From assembly GCA_037131955.1 (NCBI GenBank), contig JBAXQC010000017.1, forward strand, positions 1 to 42,212: 42,212 bases of DNA, given 5' to 3'. The translations under genes were made by a program, and so were the position numbers. Positions 7,921 through 17,457 of this stretch are shown piece after piece. Each line of letters begins with the position of its first letter. Positions within the stretch are counted from its first letter, which is position 1. This DNA comes from CAIMMJ01 sp037131955 (GTDB taxonomy: Bacteria > Bacteroidota > Bacteroidia > UBA4408). A model generated the notes under the pieces. It made no database searches. It worked only from the letters and a program-made list of their open reading frames with translations, and was not told the DNA's origin.

Positions 7921-10554
7921 ATGACCGATAATCAAGACCCAAGTATATTCGACGAAAATAAAGAAAATAACCAAAACTCCGAGACAGCTAAAGTGCTGCA
8001 TGTTTCGGGGATGTTTCAAAATTGGTTTTTAGATTATGCTTCTTATGTTATTTTAGAAAGGGCTGTTCCCTATTTGCAAGATGGCTTAAAACCTGTTCAA
8101 CGCAGACTGTTGCACTCTATGTGGGATTTAGAAGATGGCCGCTACAACAAAGTAGCAAACATTATTGGCCATTGCATGAAATATCATCCACACGGCGATG
8201 CCAGCATTGGCGATGCTTTGGTGGGCTTAGGACAAAAAGATTTATTGATAGATTGCCAAGGAAACTGGGGAAACACCCTCACTGGCGATAGCGCTGCAGC
8301 ACCAAGATACATAGAAGCCCGACTGTCTAAATTTGCATTAGAAGTAGTTTTTAATCCCAAGATAACCACTTGGCAAGCTTCTTACGACGGAAGAAACAAA
8401 GAACCTTTGGCGCTTCCGGTTAAGTTTCCTTTACTTCTTGCACAGGGTGTTGAAGGCATTGCAGTAGGATTGGCTTGCAAAATTTTACCTCACAATTTCA
8501 ACGAGCTATTAGACGGTTGCGTGGATGTTCTTAGAGGTAAAAAAACCAATATTTTGCCTGACTTCCCCAGCGGAGGTTTAATGGATGCTAGTAACTACAA
8601 CAATGGACTTAGAGGAGGAAAAATTAGGGTAAGAGCCAAGATTTCCATCAACGATAAAAAACAACTCGTAATTCACGAAATTCCTTTTGGAACTACCACA
8701 GGCTCAGTAATAGATTCTATTATTACTGCCAACGACAAAGAAAAAATTAAAATTAAAAAGATAGAAGACAATACTTCCGATGTAGTAGAAATTGTAATAA
8801 CTCTTCCACCCGGTTTGTCGCCCGACAAAACTATTGATGCTTTGTATGCCTTTACAGATTGCGAAATTTCTATCTCACCCAATGCCTGTGTTATTAGAAA
8901 CGATCATCCAGATTTTTTGGGAGTAAACGAAATTTTAAAAGAATCTTCCTTACTCACTAAAGAACTAATAAGGCAAGAGCTTCAATTAATAAAAAACGAA
9001 CTACAAGAAAGTTTCTTTTTTGCATCACTCGAAAAGATTTTTATAAACGAGGAAATGTACATCGAGTTTAAAAATTATTCCGATAAAGAAACACTCTTTG
9101 CCTACTTGGACAAACAATTTGAGAAACACAAGAAAAAATTGTTGAGAGAAATCACCAACGACGACTACGAAAAGCTTACCCAAATTCCAATGATTAGAAT
9201 AACACGATTTGACGGCTCAAAAGCTGACGAAAAAATGTTATCGCTGCAAGATCAGATCAAAGAAAAAGAAGCACAACTTTCTAATTTAATAGAATACACC
9301 ATAGAGTTTTTTAAAAACTTAAAAAAGAAATACGGAAAAGGAAGAGAAAGAAAAACAGAGGTTAGAGCCTTTGAAACTATTGTTGCTACCAACGTTGTTA
9401 TTGCCTCAGAAAAACTATACGTTAACCGCGAAGAAGGATTTGCGGGCTTTTCGCTTAAAAAAGACGAGTATATTTCTGATTGCTCTACCATTGACGACAT
9501 TATTGTTATAAGAGATGATGGGACAATGACTGTAAGCAAAGTTTCTGAAAAAGCATTTGTAGGAAAAAACATCTTGCACATTGCCGTTTTTCAAAAAAAC
9601 GACGAACGAACTGTTTACAATTTAATTTATCAAGACGGACCAAAGGGCAACGTAATGATGAAAAGGTTTTCGGTAACCGGTGTAACCCGTGATAAAGTGT
9701 ACGATTTAACAAGAGGAAATAAGGGTTCTAAAGTGCTGTATTTAACCGCAAATCCTAATGGCGAATCAGAAGTGGTTTCTATTCAGCTAAAGCCAGTTCC
9801 AAACATGAAAAAAAGTATGTTTGATATAGATTTTGCTACCCTAGCAATTAAAGGCAGAAATTCGCAAGGAAACATTGTCACCAAATATTCTGTAAAGAAA
9901 ATTACACAAACAGAAAAAGGAATTTCTACTCTTGGTGCAAGAATGATGTGGTTTGACGATTCTGTTCAGCGCTTAAATGTTGATGGAAGAGGAACATACC
10001 TCGGAGAATTTGCTGCCGACGATAAAATTCTTTCTATAACTCAATCTGGCTATTATCGTTTGCACAATTTTGATTTGAGCAATCATTTTGACGAAGATTT
10101 AATTTTAATAGAAAAATTTAATTCTCAAAAACCAATATCTGCAGTTTACCTTGATGGTTCAAAAAAAGAATATTACGCTAAACGCTTTATGGCTGATGTT
10201 ACAGATAAAAAAACTTTATTTATAAGCGAAGCAGAAGGCTCTTATTTAGAATTGGCAACAACACAATTAAGACCAATAATTGATGTGGTATTTGCAAAAT
10301 CTAAAGACAAAGAGCTACCCGACGAAGACATAAATTTAGTTGATTTTGAAGACGTAAAAGGATTAAAAGCAAAAGGGAAAAGAATATCTGCCAACAAATT
10401 AAAAGAAATAAACCTAAGACCTTCTTTAGAAGAAAAAATAGATGCGACCTTTTCTACAGAAGATGGTATTTCTAAAGACATTGATTTTCAAAGAATAAAC
10501 TCAATTAGGCAACAACTAGACGATCTAGAGAATCAAATGACCTTAGACTTTTAA
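7921..10554 (+). CDS. parC: DNA topoisomerase IV subunit A (gyrase/topo IV A family)
   Basis: Breakage-reunion subunit of a type IIA topoisomerase, acting in chromosome decatenation. The 5Y-CAP domain holds Q60-R-R, the HPHGDASI segment, and the DNA-linking tyrosine Y130 in AAPRYIEARL. A tower and coiled-coil region follows (about 330-470), then a C-terminal beta-pinwheel-like domain to residue 877. The start FQNWFLDYASYVILERAVPY and the QRRLLHSM motif match the ParC form of Bacteroidota, not GyrA, which has a VRDGLKPVHRRVLY-type sequence. The partner parE is not adjacent, which is less common. No terminator was found before the glycan operon 56 bp downstream, so read-through is possible. Confidence 0.92.
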   Translation: MTDNQDPSIFDENKENNQNSETAKVLHVSGMFQNWFLDYASYVILERAVPYLQDGLKPVQRRLLHSMWDLEDGRYNKVANIIGHCMKYHPHGDASIGDALVGLGQKDLLIDCQGNWGNTLTGDSAAAPRYIEARLSKFALEVVFNPKITTWQASYDGRNKEPLALPVKFPLLLAQGVEGIAVGLACKILPHNFNELLDGCVDVLRGKKTNILPDFPSGGLMDASNYNNGLRGGKIRVRAKISINDKKQLVIHEIPFGTTTGSVIDSIITANDKEKIKIKKIEDNTSDVVEIVITLPPGLSPDKTIDALYAFTDCEISISPNACVIRNDHPDFLGVNEILKESSLLTKELIRQELQLIKNELQESFFFASLEKIFINEEMYIEFKNYSDKETLFAYLDKQFEKHKKKLLREITNDDYEKLTQIPMIRITRFDGSKADEKMLSLQDQIKEKEAQLSNLIEYTIEFFKNLKKKYGKGRERKTEVRAFETIVATNVVIASEKLYVNREEGFAGFSLKKDEYISDCSTIDDIIVIRDDGTMTVSKVSEKAFVGKNILHIAVFQKNDERTVYNLIYQDGPKGNVMMKRFSVTGVTRDKVYDLTRGNKGSKVLYLTANPNGESEVVSIQLKPVPNMKKSMFDIDFATLAIKGRNSQGNIVTKYSVKKITQTEKGISTLGARMMWFDDSVQRLNVDGRGTYLGEFAADDKILSITQSGYYRLHNFDLSNHFDEDLILIEKFNSQKPISAVYLDGSKKEYYAKRFMADVTDKKTLFISEAEGSYLELATTQLRPIIDVVFAKSKDKELPDEDINLVDFEDVKGLKAKGKRISANKLKEINLRPSLEEKIDATFSTEDGISKDIDFQRINSIRQQLDDLENQMTLDF

Positions 10555-10588
10555 TGAAGTGTAGCTTACAATTACCTAAAAAATAAAA

Positions 10589-10596
10589 TATATTTG
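10589..10596 (+). promoter_or_regulatory. Candidate -7 element (TATATTTG) for the glycan operon
   Basis: Exact TAnnTTTG match in the 56-bp gap before wzm. A start site would fall near 10603, leaving a leader of about 8 bases before the TTG start at 10611. The -33 region (TTAC near 10566) is a weak match. Confidence 0.35.
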
Positions 10597-10610
10597 CAAA
10601 AAATACGATT

Positions 10611-11471
10611 TTGGTAGAAAAAAATAACGATAACAACTGGACAGAAGTAATTTCTCCTAAAAAAGGAATTCTTGATGTTCGTTTGTATGAAATTTGGAAA
10701 TACAGAGATTTAATTGCATTATTTGTAAGAAGAGATTTTGTTTCAATATATAAACAAACCATTTTAGGTCCACTTTGGATATTCATTCAACCGCTATTTA
10801 CCACCATTACTTTTGTTTTTGTTTTTAGTAGAATTGCCAAATTATCTACTGATGGAATTCCACCTGTGTTGTTTTATTTGTCTGGAATTACATTGTGGAC
10901 TTATTTTGCCGACTCCTTTTCAAAAACATCCAACATCTTTGTGAACAATGCCAATATTTTTGGAAAAGTATATTTCCCAAGATTAACAACACCCATATCT
11001 ATTATAATTTCTAACCTCATCAAATTTGGAATTCAAATTTCACTGTTTGTCTCTATTTACGTTTACTACGTTATTACAGGGAAAGTTGAAGTACTTGTAA
11101 ATACCTATATTTTATTGTTGCCAATTCTTATATTATTAATGGCAGTTTTAGGCTTGGGCTTAGGTATCATTTTTTCTTCACTTACCACAAAATACAGAGA
11201 TTTAGGGTTTCTTTTAGCCTTTGGAATTCAATTATTGATGTATGCCACTCCAGTAATTTATCCTTTAAGTAGCATAGAAGGCAAATTCAGAAAATACCTA
11301 GAACTAAACCCACTTTCTTCCATCATAGAAAATTTTAGATATGCTATTTTCTCTCAAGGGCAACCGGATTTGGGAGGGCTTGTTTATTGTGCAGTATTTT
11401 CTGTTGTTGTTTTATTTTTGGGAATTATAATTTTTAACCAAGTAGAAAAGTCCTTTATGGATACTGTTTAA
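10611..11471 (+). CDS. wzm: ABC-2 type polysaccharide exporter permease (Wzm-like)
   Basis: Inner-membrane channel for exporting a finished, lipid-linked glycan. About six hydrophobic helices are visible after a cytoplasmic amphipathic start (KYRDLIALFVRRDFVSIYKQ), the classic opening of the ABC2_membrane/TagG/Wzm family. Length of 286 residues is slightly above the usual 260-280. The start is TTG at 10611; no in-frame ATG is near. It is followed 3 bp later by its ATPase Wzt, which is the standard pairing. Its presence, with no Wzx flippase or Wzy polymerase in the window, points to the ABC-dependent route. Confidence 0.9.
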   Translation: MVEKNNDNNWTEVISPKKGILDVRLYEIWKYRDLIALFVRRDFVSIYKQTILGPLWIFIQPLFTTITFVFVFSRIAKLSTDGIPPVLFYLSGITLWTYFADSFSKTSNIFVNNANIFGKVYFPRLTTPISIIISNLIKFGIQISLFVSIYVYYVITGKVEVLVNTYILLLPILILLMAVLGLGLGIIFSSLTTKYRDLGFLLAFGIQLLMYATPVIYPLSSIEGKFRKYLELNPLSSIIENFRYAIFSQGQPDLGGLVYCAVFSVVVLFLGIIIFNQVEKSFMDTV

Positions 11472-11474
11472 ATT

Positions 11475-12761
11475 ATGTCGGTAGTTATAGAAGTAGAAAA
11501 TTTATACAAACAATACAGGTTAGGAACTGTTAGCACAGGAACATTTTCTCATGATTTAAACAGATGGTGGCACCGTGTTAGAGGAAAACAAGATCCTTAT
11601 GAAATGGTAACCTCTGTAAATGCAAGAGAAGAAAAAGGAATATCAGAATACGTTTGGGCATTAGAAGACATTAACTTTAAAGTAAATCAGGGCGAAGTAT
11701 TAGGTATTATTGGAAGAAATGGTGCAGGAAAATCTACATTACTAAAATTACTATCCAAAGTAACCGCACCAACAAAAGGAAATATTAGAGTTAATGGTAG
11801 AATAGCAAGTTTGTTGGAAGTGGGAACTGGTTTTCACCCAGAACTTACAGGCCGAGAAAATATATTTTTGAACGGTGCTATTCTTGGTATGAGCAAAACC
11901 GAGATAAAAAGTAAGTTTGATGAAATAGTTGATTTTAGTGGCGTAGAAAAATACATAGATACACCAGTTAAAAGATATTCAAGCGGAATGTATGTGCGAT
12001 TAGCATTTGGGGTAGCTGCTCATTTAGAGCCAGAAATTTTAATTGTAGATGAAGTACTTGCTGTTGGCGATGCAGAGTTTCAAAAAAAGTGTTTGGGTAA
12101 AATGAAAGACGTAAGCGGACAAGGTAGAACGGTACTGTTTGTAAGTCATAATATGGCAGCCGTTAAAACATTATGCACCAAAGGAATTATTTTAAAAAAC
12201 GGTAAAATGATTTTTTCAGGAACCAGCTATGAAGCCTGTAGCATGTATTTAGAAAGTTCTGAGCAAAATTCATTAGAAGAAATTTCGCAAAGAAAAGACA
12301 GGCATGGCAGCGGGGAAGTAATAGTAACCGATATATATTTTGCAGATATAAACAACCGCAGAGCAGAGGATTTAATTTCTGGTGAATACGCCAAATTAAA
12401 AATCCATTTTAAAAAAACTGTTCCAGATAAAATTAGTAATGTTTTTTTGGGAGTTACTGTAAGAAATGATTTAGAAGTTGTACAAACTGTACTTGCCTCT
12501 GATGAATGTGGTTTGACTTTTGAAATTGATAGTGAAGAGGGAGTTTTTGAATTTGAATTACCCAGATTATTGTTAAGAGCAGGACGCTACTCAATAAGTT
12601 TTTTGTTAAGTAAAACAGTGAGTGCAATTGCTGGACATTTACCTCTAGATAGAATAGAAAACTCTAATTACATAAGAGTGGAGCCTGGCGATTTTTTTAA
12701 AGTAGGAAATATAAACAGGCCAAATGGATTTATTCAAGATTTGAAGTTGACTTTAAAATGA
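11475..12761 (+). CDS. wzt: ABC exporter ATPase with C-terminal glycan-binding domain (Wzt-like)
   Basis: ATP-binding subunit that powers Wzm. Walker A is GRNGAGKST at residues 80-88, the signature SSGMY starts at 169, and Walker B with the catalytic Glu is LIVDEVLAVGD near 190. At 428 residues it is much longer than a bare ATPase. Residues from about 270 to 428 form a beta-rich region matching the Wzt C-terminal domain, which in E. coli O8/O9a recognises the modified non-reducing end of the O-antigen. This predicts export of a capped glycan, with the cap made by one of the cluster's tailoring enzymes. The gene overlaps the next by 4 bp (ATGA). Confidence 0.92.
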   Translation: MSVVIEVENLYKQYRLGTVSTGTFSHDLNRWWHRVRGKQDPYEMVTSVNAREEKGISEYVWALEDINFKVNQGEVLGIIGRNGAGKSTLLKLLSKVTAPTKGNIRVNGRIASLLEVGTGFHPELTGRENIFLNGAILGMSKTEIKSKFDEIVDFSGVEKYIDTPVKRYSSGMYVRLAFGVAAHLEPEILIVDEVLAVGDAEFQKKCLGKMKDVSGQGRTVLFVSHNMAAVKTLCTKGIILKNGKMIFSGTSYEACSMYLESSEQNSLEEISQRKDRHGSGEVIVTDIYFADINNRRAEDLISGEYAKLKIHFKKTVPDKISNVFLGVTVRNDLEVVQTVLASDECGLTFEIDSEEGVFEFELPRLLLRAGRYSISFLLSKTVSAIAGHLPLDRIENSNYIRVEPGDFFKVGNINRPNGFIQDLKLTLK

Positions 12762-13405
12762 AAAAACTTTTAATTTTCACCGATTCATTAGGGCTTCCAA
12801 GAGATACTCCCGAATTAGTGAATTACGACGAAACTTGGGTAAATAAATTAAAAGAAAATTTCAATGTACATCAAGTTTGTATTGGTGGTGGCACAATAAA
12901 AGACCTGCATCAACAAATGGATTATTCAAAAATGTTTAATCCAGATTTTGTAATCATTCAATCCGGCATTGTAGATTGTGCCCCTAGAGCTTTAACTAAA
13001 TTTGAAAATGAATTATTAAACAAATTTTGGATAACCCGTACATTTTTAGATTATTGGCTAAACGCAAAATCCTTAAAGTTTTTAAGAAAAAGAAGAAATG
13101 TAACATACACAGATAAGGCAACTTTTGATTATTACATTGGAGAGTTTTTAAAACTTTTTGGCAGCAAACTTTTTTGGGTAGAAATATTAAACGCTGGAGA
13201 TGAATACGATAAACTTCTTCCAGGTATTATAAAAAATGTATCCATTTATAATCAAATAATTAAAAATAAAATAGGAGATCAAAACATAATTGATATTTCT
13301 ACAATCCCAAAAAATGGAATTATGAAAGACTACATACATCTATCAGTTTTAGGACATGATTATTTATTTAATAAAATTACTAAAACACTGCAAAAAAAAG
13401 AATAA
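12758..13405 (+). CDS. SGNH/GDSL-like hydrolase
   Basis: A 215-residue protein with the outline of an SGNH esterase. The likely nucleophile is S10 in the opening strand (IFTDSLG, with T-D-S-L in place of G-D-S-L). A GGGT loop follows near residue 45, then QSGIVDC as the third block, and a C-terminal D191-x-x-H194 (DYIHLSVLGH) that supplies the Asp/His pair. There is no signal peptide, so it should act in the cytoplasm, perhaps removing or transferring an acyl group on a sugar intermediate. Substrate unknown. It abuts the next gene with no spacer. Confidence 0.65.
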   Translation: MKKLLIFTDSLGLPRDTPELVNYDETWVNKLKENFNVHQVCIGGGTIKDLHQQMDYSKMFNPDFVIIQSGIVDCAPRALTKFENELLNKFWITRTFLDYWLNAKSLKFLRKRRNVTYTDKATFDYYIGEFLKLFGSKLFWVEILNAGDEYDKLLPGIIKNVSIYNQIIKNKIGDQNIIDISTIPKNGIMKDYIHLSVLGHDYLFNKITKTLQKKE

Positions 13406-14383
13406 ATGAACACAATAAAAAACATTGCAATAATTGGTGCAGGTCAACTTGGTAGCAGACATCTTCAAGCATTAGCAAACGTAAAATTTATTGATATTCA
13501 AGTGTTCGATACTTCTGAAACTGCACTAGAAACTGCTAAAAGCAGATTTGCAGAAGTTAATTCAAGTTTTTCTGGCAACATTACATTTCATACAAGTGTA
13601 AGTGAATTAAAAAAAGAAATAGAACTAATAATTATTGCTACAGGTTCTAAATTTAGAAATAAAATAATTGAAAATATTGTAGAAGCAAGTGATGTAAAAT
13701 ATTTTATTTTGGAAAAATTTTTGTTTACCAAAGCGAGCCACTATAAAACAATTACAGATATTTTTAAAACTAAAAATTGTACAGCTTGGGTTAATTGCCC
13801 AAGACGATTAATTGATTATTATCAGCTAATAAAAAAAGAACTATCTGGCAACATTCATTTTTCTGTAACAGGAAATTCTTGGGGTTTAGGTTGCAATGGA
13901 ATACACTTTTTAGATTTTTTTTCCTACTTAACTAATACCGCTCAAATACGTTTAAATAACTCATTGCTTGATAAACAAATCATAGAAAGCAAACGACAAG
14001 GATATGACGAATTTACTGGAACAATTACTGGTTCTGCAAATGGAAGTTCATTTACAATTACTTCTTACAAAGAAAATATTTCTCCGCTATTAATTACAAT
14101 ACAGAACAATGATTTTAGATATATAATTTTAGAAGGAAATACCTCTAAAGTAATAAAAAGCAGTAGAGAAAAGAATTGGGCAACAGAAGAAATTTCTTTT
14201 ACCATACCATTCCAAAGTCAACTTACAAATTTAGTGGTAGATGATATATTAAATACAGGTAAATGCAATTTAACTACTTTTGAAGAATCATCTGAATTGC
14301 ATTTAAATTATCTAGAGCTATTAATTGATTTTACAAGAAAAATAAAAAACGATTTTACTATTGACGAATGTTTGATAACGTAA
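13406..14383 (+). CDS. Gfo/Idh/MocA-family oxidoreductase with an altered EKP motif
   Basis: A 325-residue NAD(P)-dependent sugar oxidoreductase homologue. The Rossmann motif GAGQLGSRH lies at residues 11-19. The catalytic lysine motif, usually E-K-P, reads E103-K104-F105 here, so the lysine is kept and the proline is not. GIHFLDFF near residue 168 matches the histidine-containing motif of the C-terminal domain. It overlaps the next Gfo/Idh gene by 16 bp; the pair may act on successive steps or as a heteromer. The substrate is unknown. It is clearly diverged from the three other Gfo/Idh genes in the operon. Confidence 0.75.
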   Translation: MNTIKNIAIIGAGQLGSRHLQALANVKFIDIQVFDTSETALETAKSRFAEVNSSFSGNITFHTSVSELKKEIELIIIATGSKFRNKIIENIVEASDVKYFILEKFLFTKASHYKTITDIFKTKNCTAWVNCPRRLIDYYQLIKKELSGNIHFSVTGNSWGLGCNGIHFLDFFSYLTNTAQIRLNNSLLDKQIIESKRQGYDEFTGTITGSANGSSFTITSYKENISPLLITIQNNDFRYIILEGNTSKVIKSSREKNWATEEISFTIPFQSQLTNLVVDDILNTGKCNLTTFEESSELHLNYLELLIDFTRKIKNDFTIDECLIT

Positions 14384-15327
14384 AGAAAAAAGTATTATTG
14401 GTAGGTGCAAGCCAAATGGCGGTTGATTATTTAAAAGTATTAGATGCATTAAATATTGAAACTGTTATTATTGGTAGAGGAGAAACAAGTGCCCTTAATT
14501 TTTTTGAAAAAACCGGAAAGCAAGTAATAAAAGGTGGATTAGAAAATTACTTAAATAGTGATTTTGAAAATAATTTTGATGCAGCAATTCTAGCTGTGGG
14601 CTTAGAAGAATTGGCACTATCTGCCACTCAATTAATGATGCATGGATTTAAGAAAATTCTTGTTGAAAAACCTGCAGCCATGTCTCAAACTGAAATTAAA
14701 AATATATCAGAATTATGTGAGAGTGTTGGTGCAGAAATTTTTGTAGCTTACAACCGCCGTTTTTATTCATCGGTTCAAAAAGCATTAGAAATAATCAAAG
14801 AGGATGGAGGTGTAAGTTCTTTTAATTTTGAGTTTACCGAGTGGAGCCATACCATTGAACCATTAGAAAAAAAAGTTGGAATAAAAGAAAATTGGTTAAT
14901 AGGAAATTCAAGCCATGTAATTGATTTGGCATTTTTTTTAGGTGGCTTTCCAAAAGAATTAAAAAGTTTTGCTAGCGGTAAACTTAGTTGGCACGATAAA
15001 TCAATTTTTTGTGGTGCAGGAGTTTCTCAAACAGGAAGTTTATTTTCTTACCAAGCAAACTGGGAGGCTCCCGGAAGATGGGCAGTAGAAATATTAACAA
15101 AATCGTCCAGACTAATTTTTAAACCTTTGGAAGAATTACATATTCAAAAAAAGGGTTCTGTTGCAATAATTAAAGTTGAAATTGACGACGAATTAGATAA
15201 AAAATTTAAACCCGGTTTGTATCTTCAAACTTTAAATTTTATTTTGGGAAATTATTCACAATTTAAAACAATTCAAGAACAGGAGAAAATGTTTGAGGTA
15301 TTTTTAAAAATTGCAAAAGGAAATTAA
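14368..15327 (+). CDS. Gfo/Idh/MocA-family oxidoreductase
   Basis: A 319-residue protein with an N-terminal Rossmann strand (VLLVGASQMAVDYL, a less regular glycine motif) and a canonical catalytic E100-K101-P102. AYNRRFYSS near residue 125 is the usual segment after the NAD domain in this family. A second copy-like gene immediately upstream overlaps by 16 bp, and the stop shares a base with the legB start (TAATG), so translation is probably coupled. Substrate unknown; a nucleotide sugar or amino sugar is inferred from context. Confidence 0.78.
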   Translation: MFDNVKKKVLLVGASQMAVDYLKVLDALNIETVIIGRGETSALNFFEKTGKQVIKGGLENYLNSDFENNFDAAILAVGLEELALSATQLMMHGFKKILVEKPAAMSQTEIKNISELCESVGAEIFVAYNRRFYSSVQKALEIIKEDGGVSSFNFEFTEWSHTIEPLEKKVGIKENWLIGNSSHVIDLAFFLGGFPKELKSFASGKLSWHDKSIFCGAGVSQTGSLFSYQANWEAPGRWAVEILTKSSRLIFKPLEELHIQKKGSVAIIKVEIDDELDKKFKPGLYLQTLNFILGNYSQFKTIQEQEKMFEVFLKIAKGN

Positions 15328-16313
15328 TGAAAACAGTTTTAGTAACAGGTGCCGACGGATTTATTGGTAGTCATTTAGTAGAAAAATTAATTGAAGCAGG
15401 AAACAAAGTAAAAGCATTTGTTTATTATAATTCATTTAATAATTGGGGATGGTTAGACACATTTCCCAAAGACATATTAAATGAAATAGAAATATTTGCT
15501 GGCGATGTTCGTGATCCTAATGGAGTAAGAACTGCTGTAAAGGGTGTTGATGAAATTTATCATTTAGCTGCTCTTATTGCTATTCCTTACAGTTACCACT
15601 CACCTGATAGTTATGTTGATACCAATGTAAAAGGCACTTTAAACATACTGCAAGCCGCAAGAGATTTTAATATAGAACGTGTTCTTGTAACTTCTACTTC
15701 TGAAGTTTATGGAACCGCCCTTTATGTTCCAATAGACGAAAAACATCCCAAACAAGGACAGTCGCCTTATTCAGCCTCAAAAATTGGAGCAGATGCAATG
15801 GCAGATTCTTTTTTTAGAAGCTTTAATTTGCCTGTAACCATTGTAAGACCTTTTAATACGTTTGGGCCAAGACAAAGTGCAAGAGCAGTAATTCCAACTG
15901 TAATTACTCAGCTATTGAGTGGCAAAACCGAAATTAAATTAGGGGCATTGCATCCCACAAGAGATTTACTGTTTGTAAAAGATACTGCAAATGGATTTGT
16001 AGAAATTGCTAAATCAACCAAAACTATAGGACAAGAGATAAATATTGCCACGGAAAAAGAAATTTCAATTTTAGATTTAGCACAACTGCTAATTGATAAA
16101 ATTAATCCCGATGCAAAAATAATTTCAGACGATATTAGACTAAGGCCAGAAAAAAGCGAAGTAGAAAGATTGCTTGGTTCTGCAAAAAAAATTAGCTCAT
16201 TAACCAATTGGCAACCAAACTTTACATTTGATGAAGCAATAAATCAAACAATAAATTGGTTTAAAAAAGAAGATAATTTAAAACAATACAAAACAGATAT
16301 TTATAATGTTTAG
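15327..16313 (+). CDS. legB: NAD-dependent nucleotide-sugar 4,6-dehydratase, LegB-like
   Basis: Extended SDR with the glycine motif G8-x2-G11-x2-G14 and the catalytic Y148-x3-K152 (YSASK). The TSTSEVYGTA segment and RPFNTFGPRQSARAVIP are hallmarks of the LegB group. In Campylobacter jejuni LegB converts GDP-GlcNAc to the 4-keto-6-deoxy sugar, the first committed step toward legionaminic acid. Length of 328 residues is typical. It is directly followed, with 8 bp of overlap, by the matching aminotransferase, so the two act in sequence. Confidence 0.9.
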   Translation: MKTVLVTGADGFIGSHLVEKLIEAGNKVKAFVYYNSFNNWGWLDTFPKDILNEIEIFAGDVRDPNGVRTAVKGVDEIYHLAALIAIPYSYHSPDSYVDTNVKGTLNILQAARDFNIERVLVTSTSEVYGTALYVPIDEKHPKQGQSPYSASKIGADAMADSFFRSFNLPVTIVRPFNTFGPRQSARAVIPTVITQLLSGKTEIKLGALHPTRDLLFVKDTANGFVEIAKSTKTIGQEINIATEKEISILDLAQLLIDKINPDAKIISDDIRLRPEKSEVERLLGSAKKISSLTNWQPNFTFDEAINQTINWFKKEDNLKQYKTDIYNV

Positions 16314-17445
16314 TGAAACCGTTGAATTTATTAAATCTCAATTTCCTGGAAAGGACTTTATTCCCTTGCACGAACCAAGATTTGTGGGCAACGAAAGAAA
16401 ATATGTGTTAGATTGTATTGATTCTACATTTGTTTCATCAGTAGGTAAATATGTAGATGATTTTGAAAAACAGTTGGCCAATTTCACCAACGCTACATAT
16501 GCAATTGCTTGTGTTAATGGAACCGCTGCCTTGCACATGGCACTAATTTTAGCAAGCGTAGAACAAAATGATTTAGTAATTACACAACCTTTAAGCTTTA
16601 TTGCCACATGTAATGCAATTTCATACATACAAGCTTCTCCCCTATTTATTGATGTAGATTTGGATACTATGGGATTAAGTCCCACAAAATTGCAAGACTA
16701 TTTAAAAGAATTTGCTTTAAATGATGCACAAGGAAATTGCATTCATAAAATTACTAAGCAAAAAATTTCTGCTTGCGTTCCAATGCATACTTTTGGCCAC
16801 CCTTGTAGAATTGATGAAATTGCAGAAATTTGCAATTCATACAACATTCCTTTAATTGAAGATGCCGCAGAATCTATTGGCAGTTATTACAAAGATAAAC
16901 ATACAGGAACATTTGGTTTAATTGGTACCTTTAGTTTCAACGGAAACAAAACCATTACTTGTGGCGGTGGTGGAGCACTTATTACAAACGACGAAAAACT
17001 TGCAAAAATGGCAAAACACCTTACCACACAAGCCAAAGTACCCCACCGATGGGAATTTGTGCATGATAATATAGGCTACAATTACAGAATGCCCAATTTA
17101 AATGCAGCCTTTTTAGTAGCACAAATGGAGCAATTGAATTCCTTTTTAATAAACAAGAGAGAACTTTCCAATCTTTATGAGAATTTTTTTATGCAAACTG
17201 AAATAAAATTTAAATTAGAACCTACCAATTCTAAATCAAATTACTGGCTTTCTTCTATTGAACTAAAAGACAAAGAAACAAGAGATAAATTTTTAGAATT
17301 TACCAATGACCAAGGAGTTATGACAAGACCAATTTGGGCCTTAATGAGCAAATTAAAAATGTTTGAAAATTGCTTAAAAGGTGATTTAGCTAATTCAGAA
17401 TTTTTAGAAGAAAGAATTGTAAATATTCCTAGCAGTGTTAGATAA
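16306..17445 (+). CDS. legC: PLP-dependent nucleotide-sugar aminotransferase, LegC-like
   Basis: DegT/DnrJ/EryC1/StrS family aminotransferase of 379 residues. The PLP lysine is K215 in FSFNGNKTITCGGGG, a sequence typical of the LegC group. The EDAAESIGS motif near residue 185 carries the Asp that contacts the PLP ring nitrogen. It should convert the LegB 4-keto product to the 4-amino sugar with glutamate as donor. It is translationally coupled to legB and followed by a 12-bp gap. Confidence 0.9.
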   Translation: MFSETVEFIKSQFPGKDFIPLHEPRFVGNERKYVLDCIDSTFVSSVGKYVDDFEKQLANFTNATYAIACVNGTAALHMALILASVEQNDLVITQPLSFIATCNAISYIQASPLFIDVDLDTMGLSPTKLQDYLKEFALNDAQGNCIHKITKQKISACVPMHTFGHPCRIDEIAEICNSYNIPLIEDAAESIGSYYKDKHTGTFGLIGTFSFNGNKTITCGGGGALITNDEKLAKMAKHLTTQAKVPHRWEFVHDNIGYNYRMPNLNAAFLVAQMEQLNSFLINKRELSNLYENFFMQTEIKFKLEPTNSKSNYWLSSIELKDKETRDKFLEFTNDQGVMTRPIWALMSKLKMFENCLKGDLANSEFLEERIVNIPSSVR

Positions 17446-17457
17446 AAAAAGTAGTAA

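Noticed and set aside
7921..10554. Annotation as gyrA
   Set aside because: The N-terminal sequence and QRRLLHSM motif match the Bacteroidota topoisomerase IV A subunit rather than GyrA.
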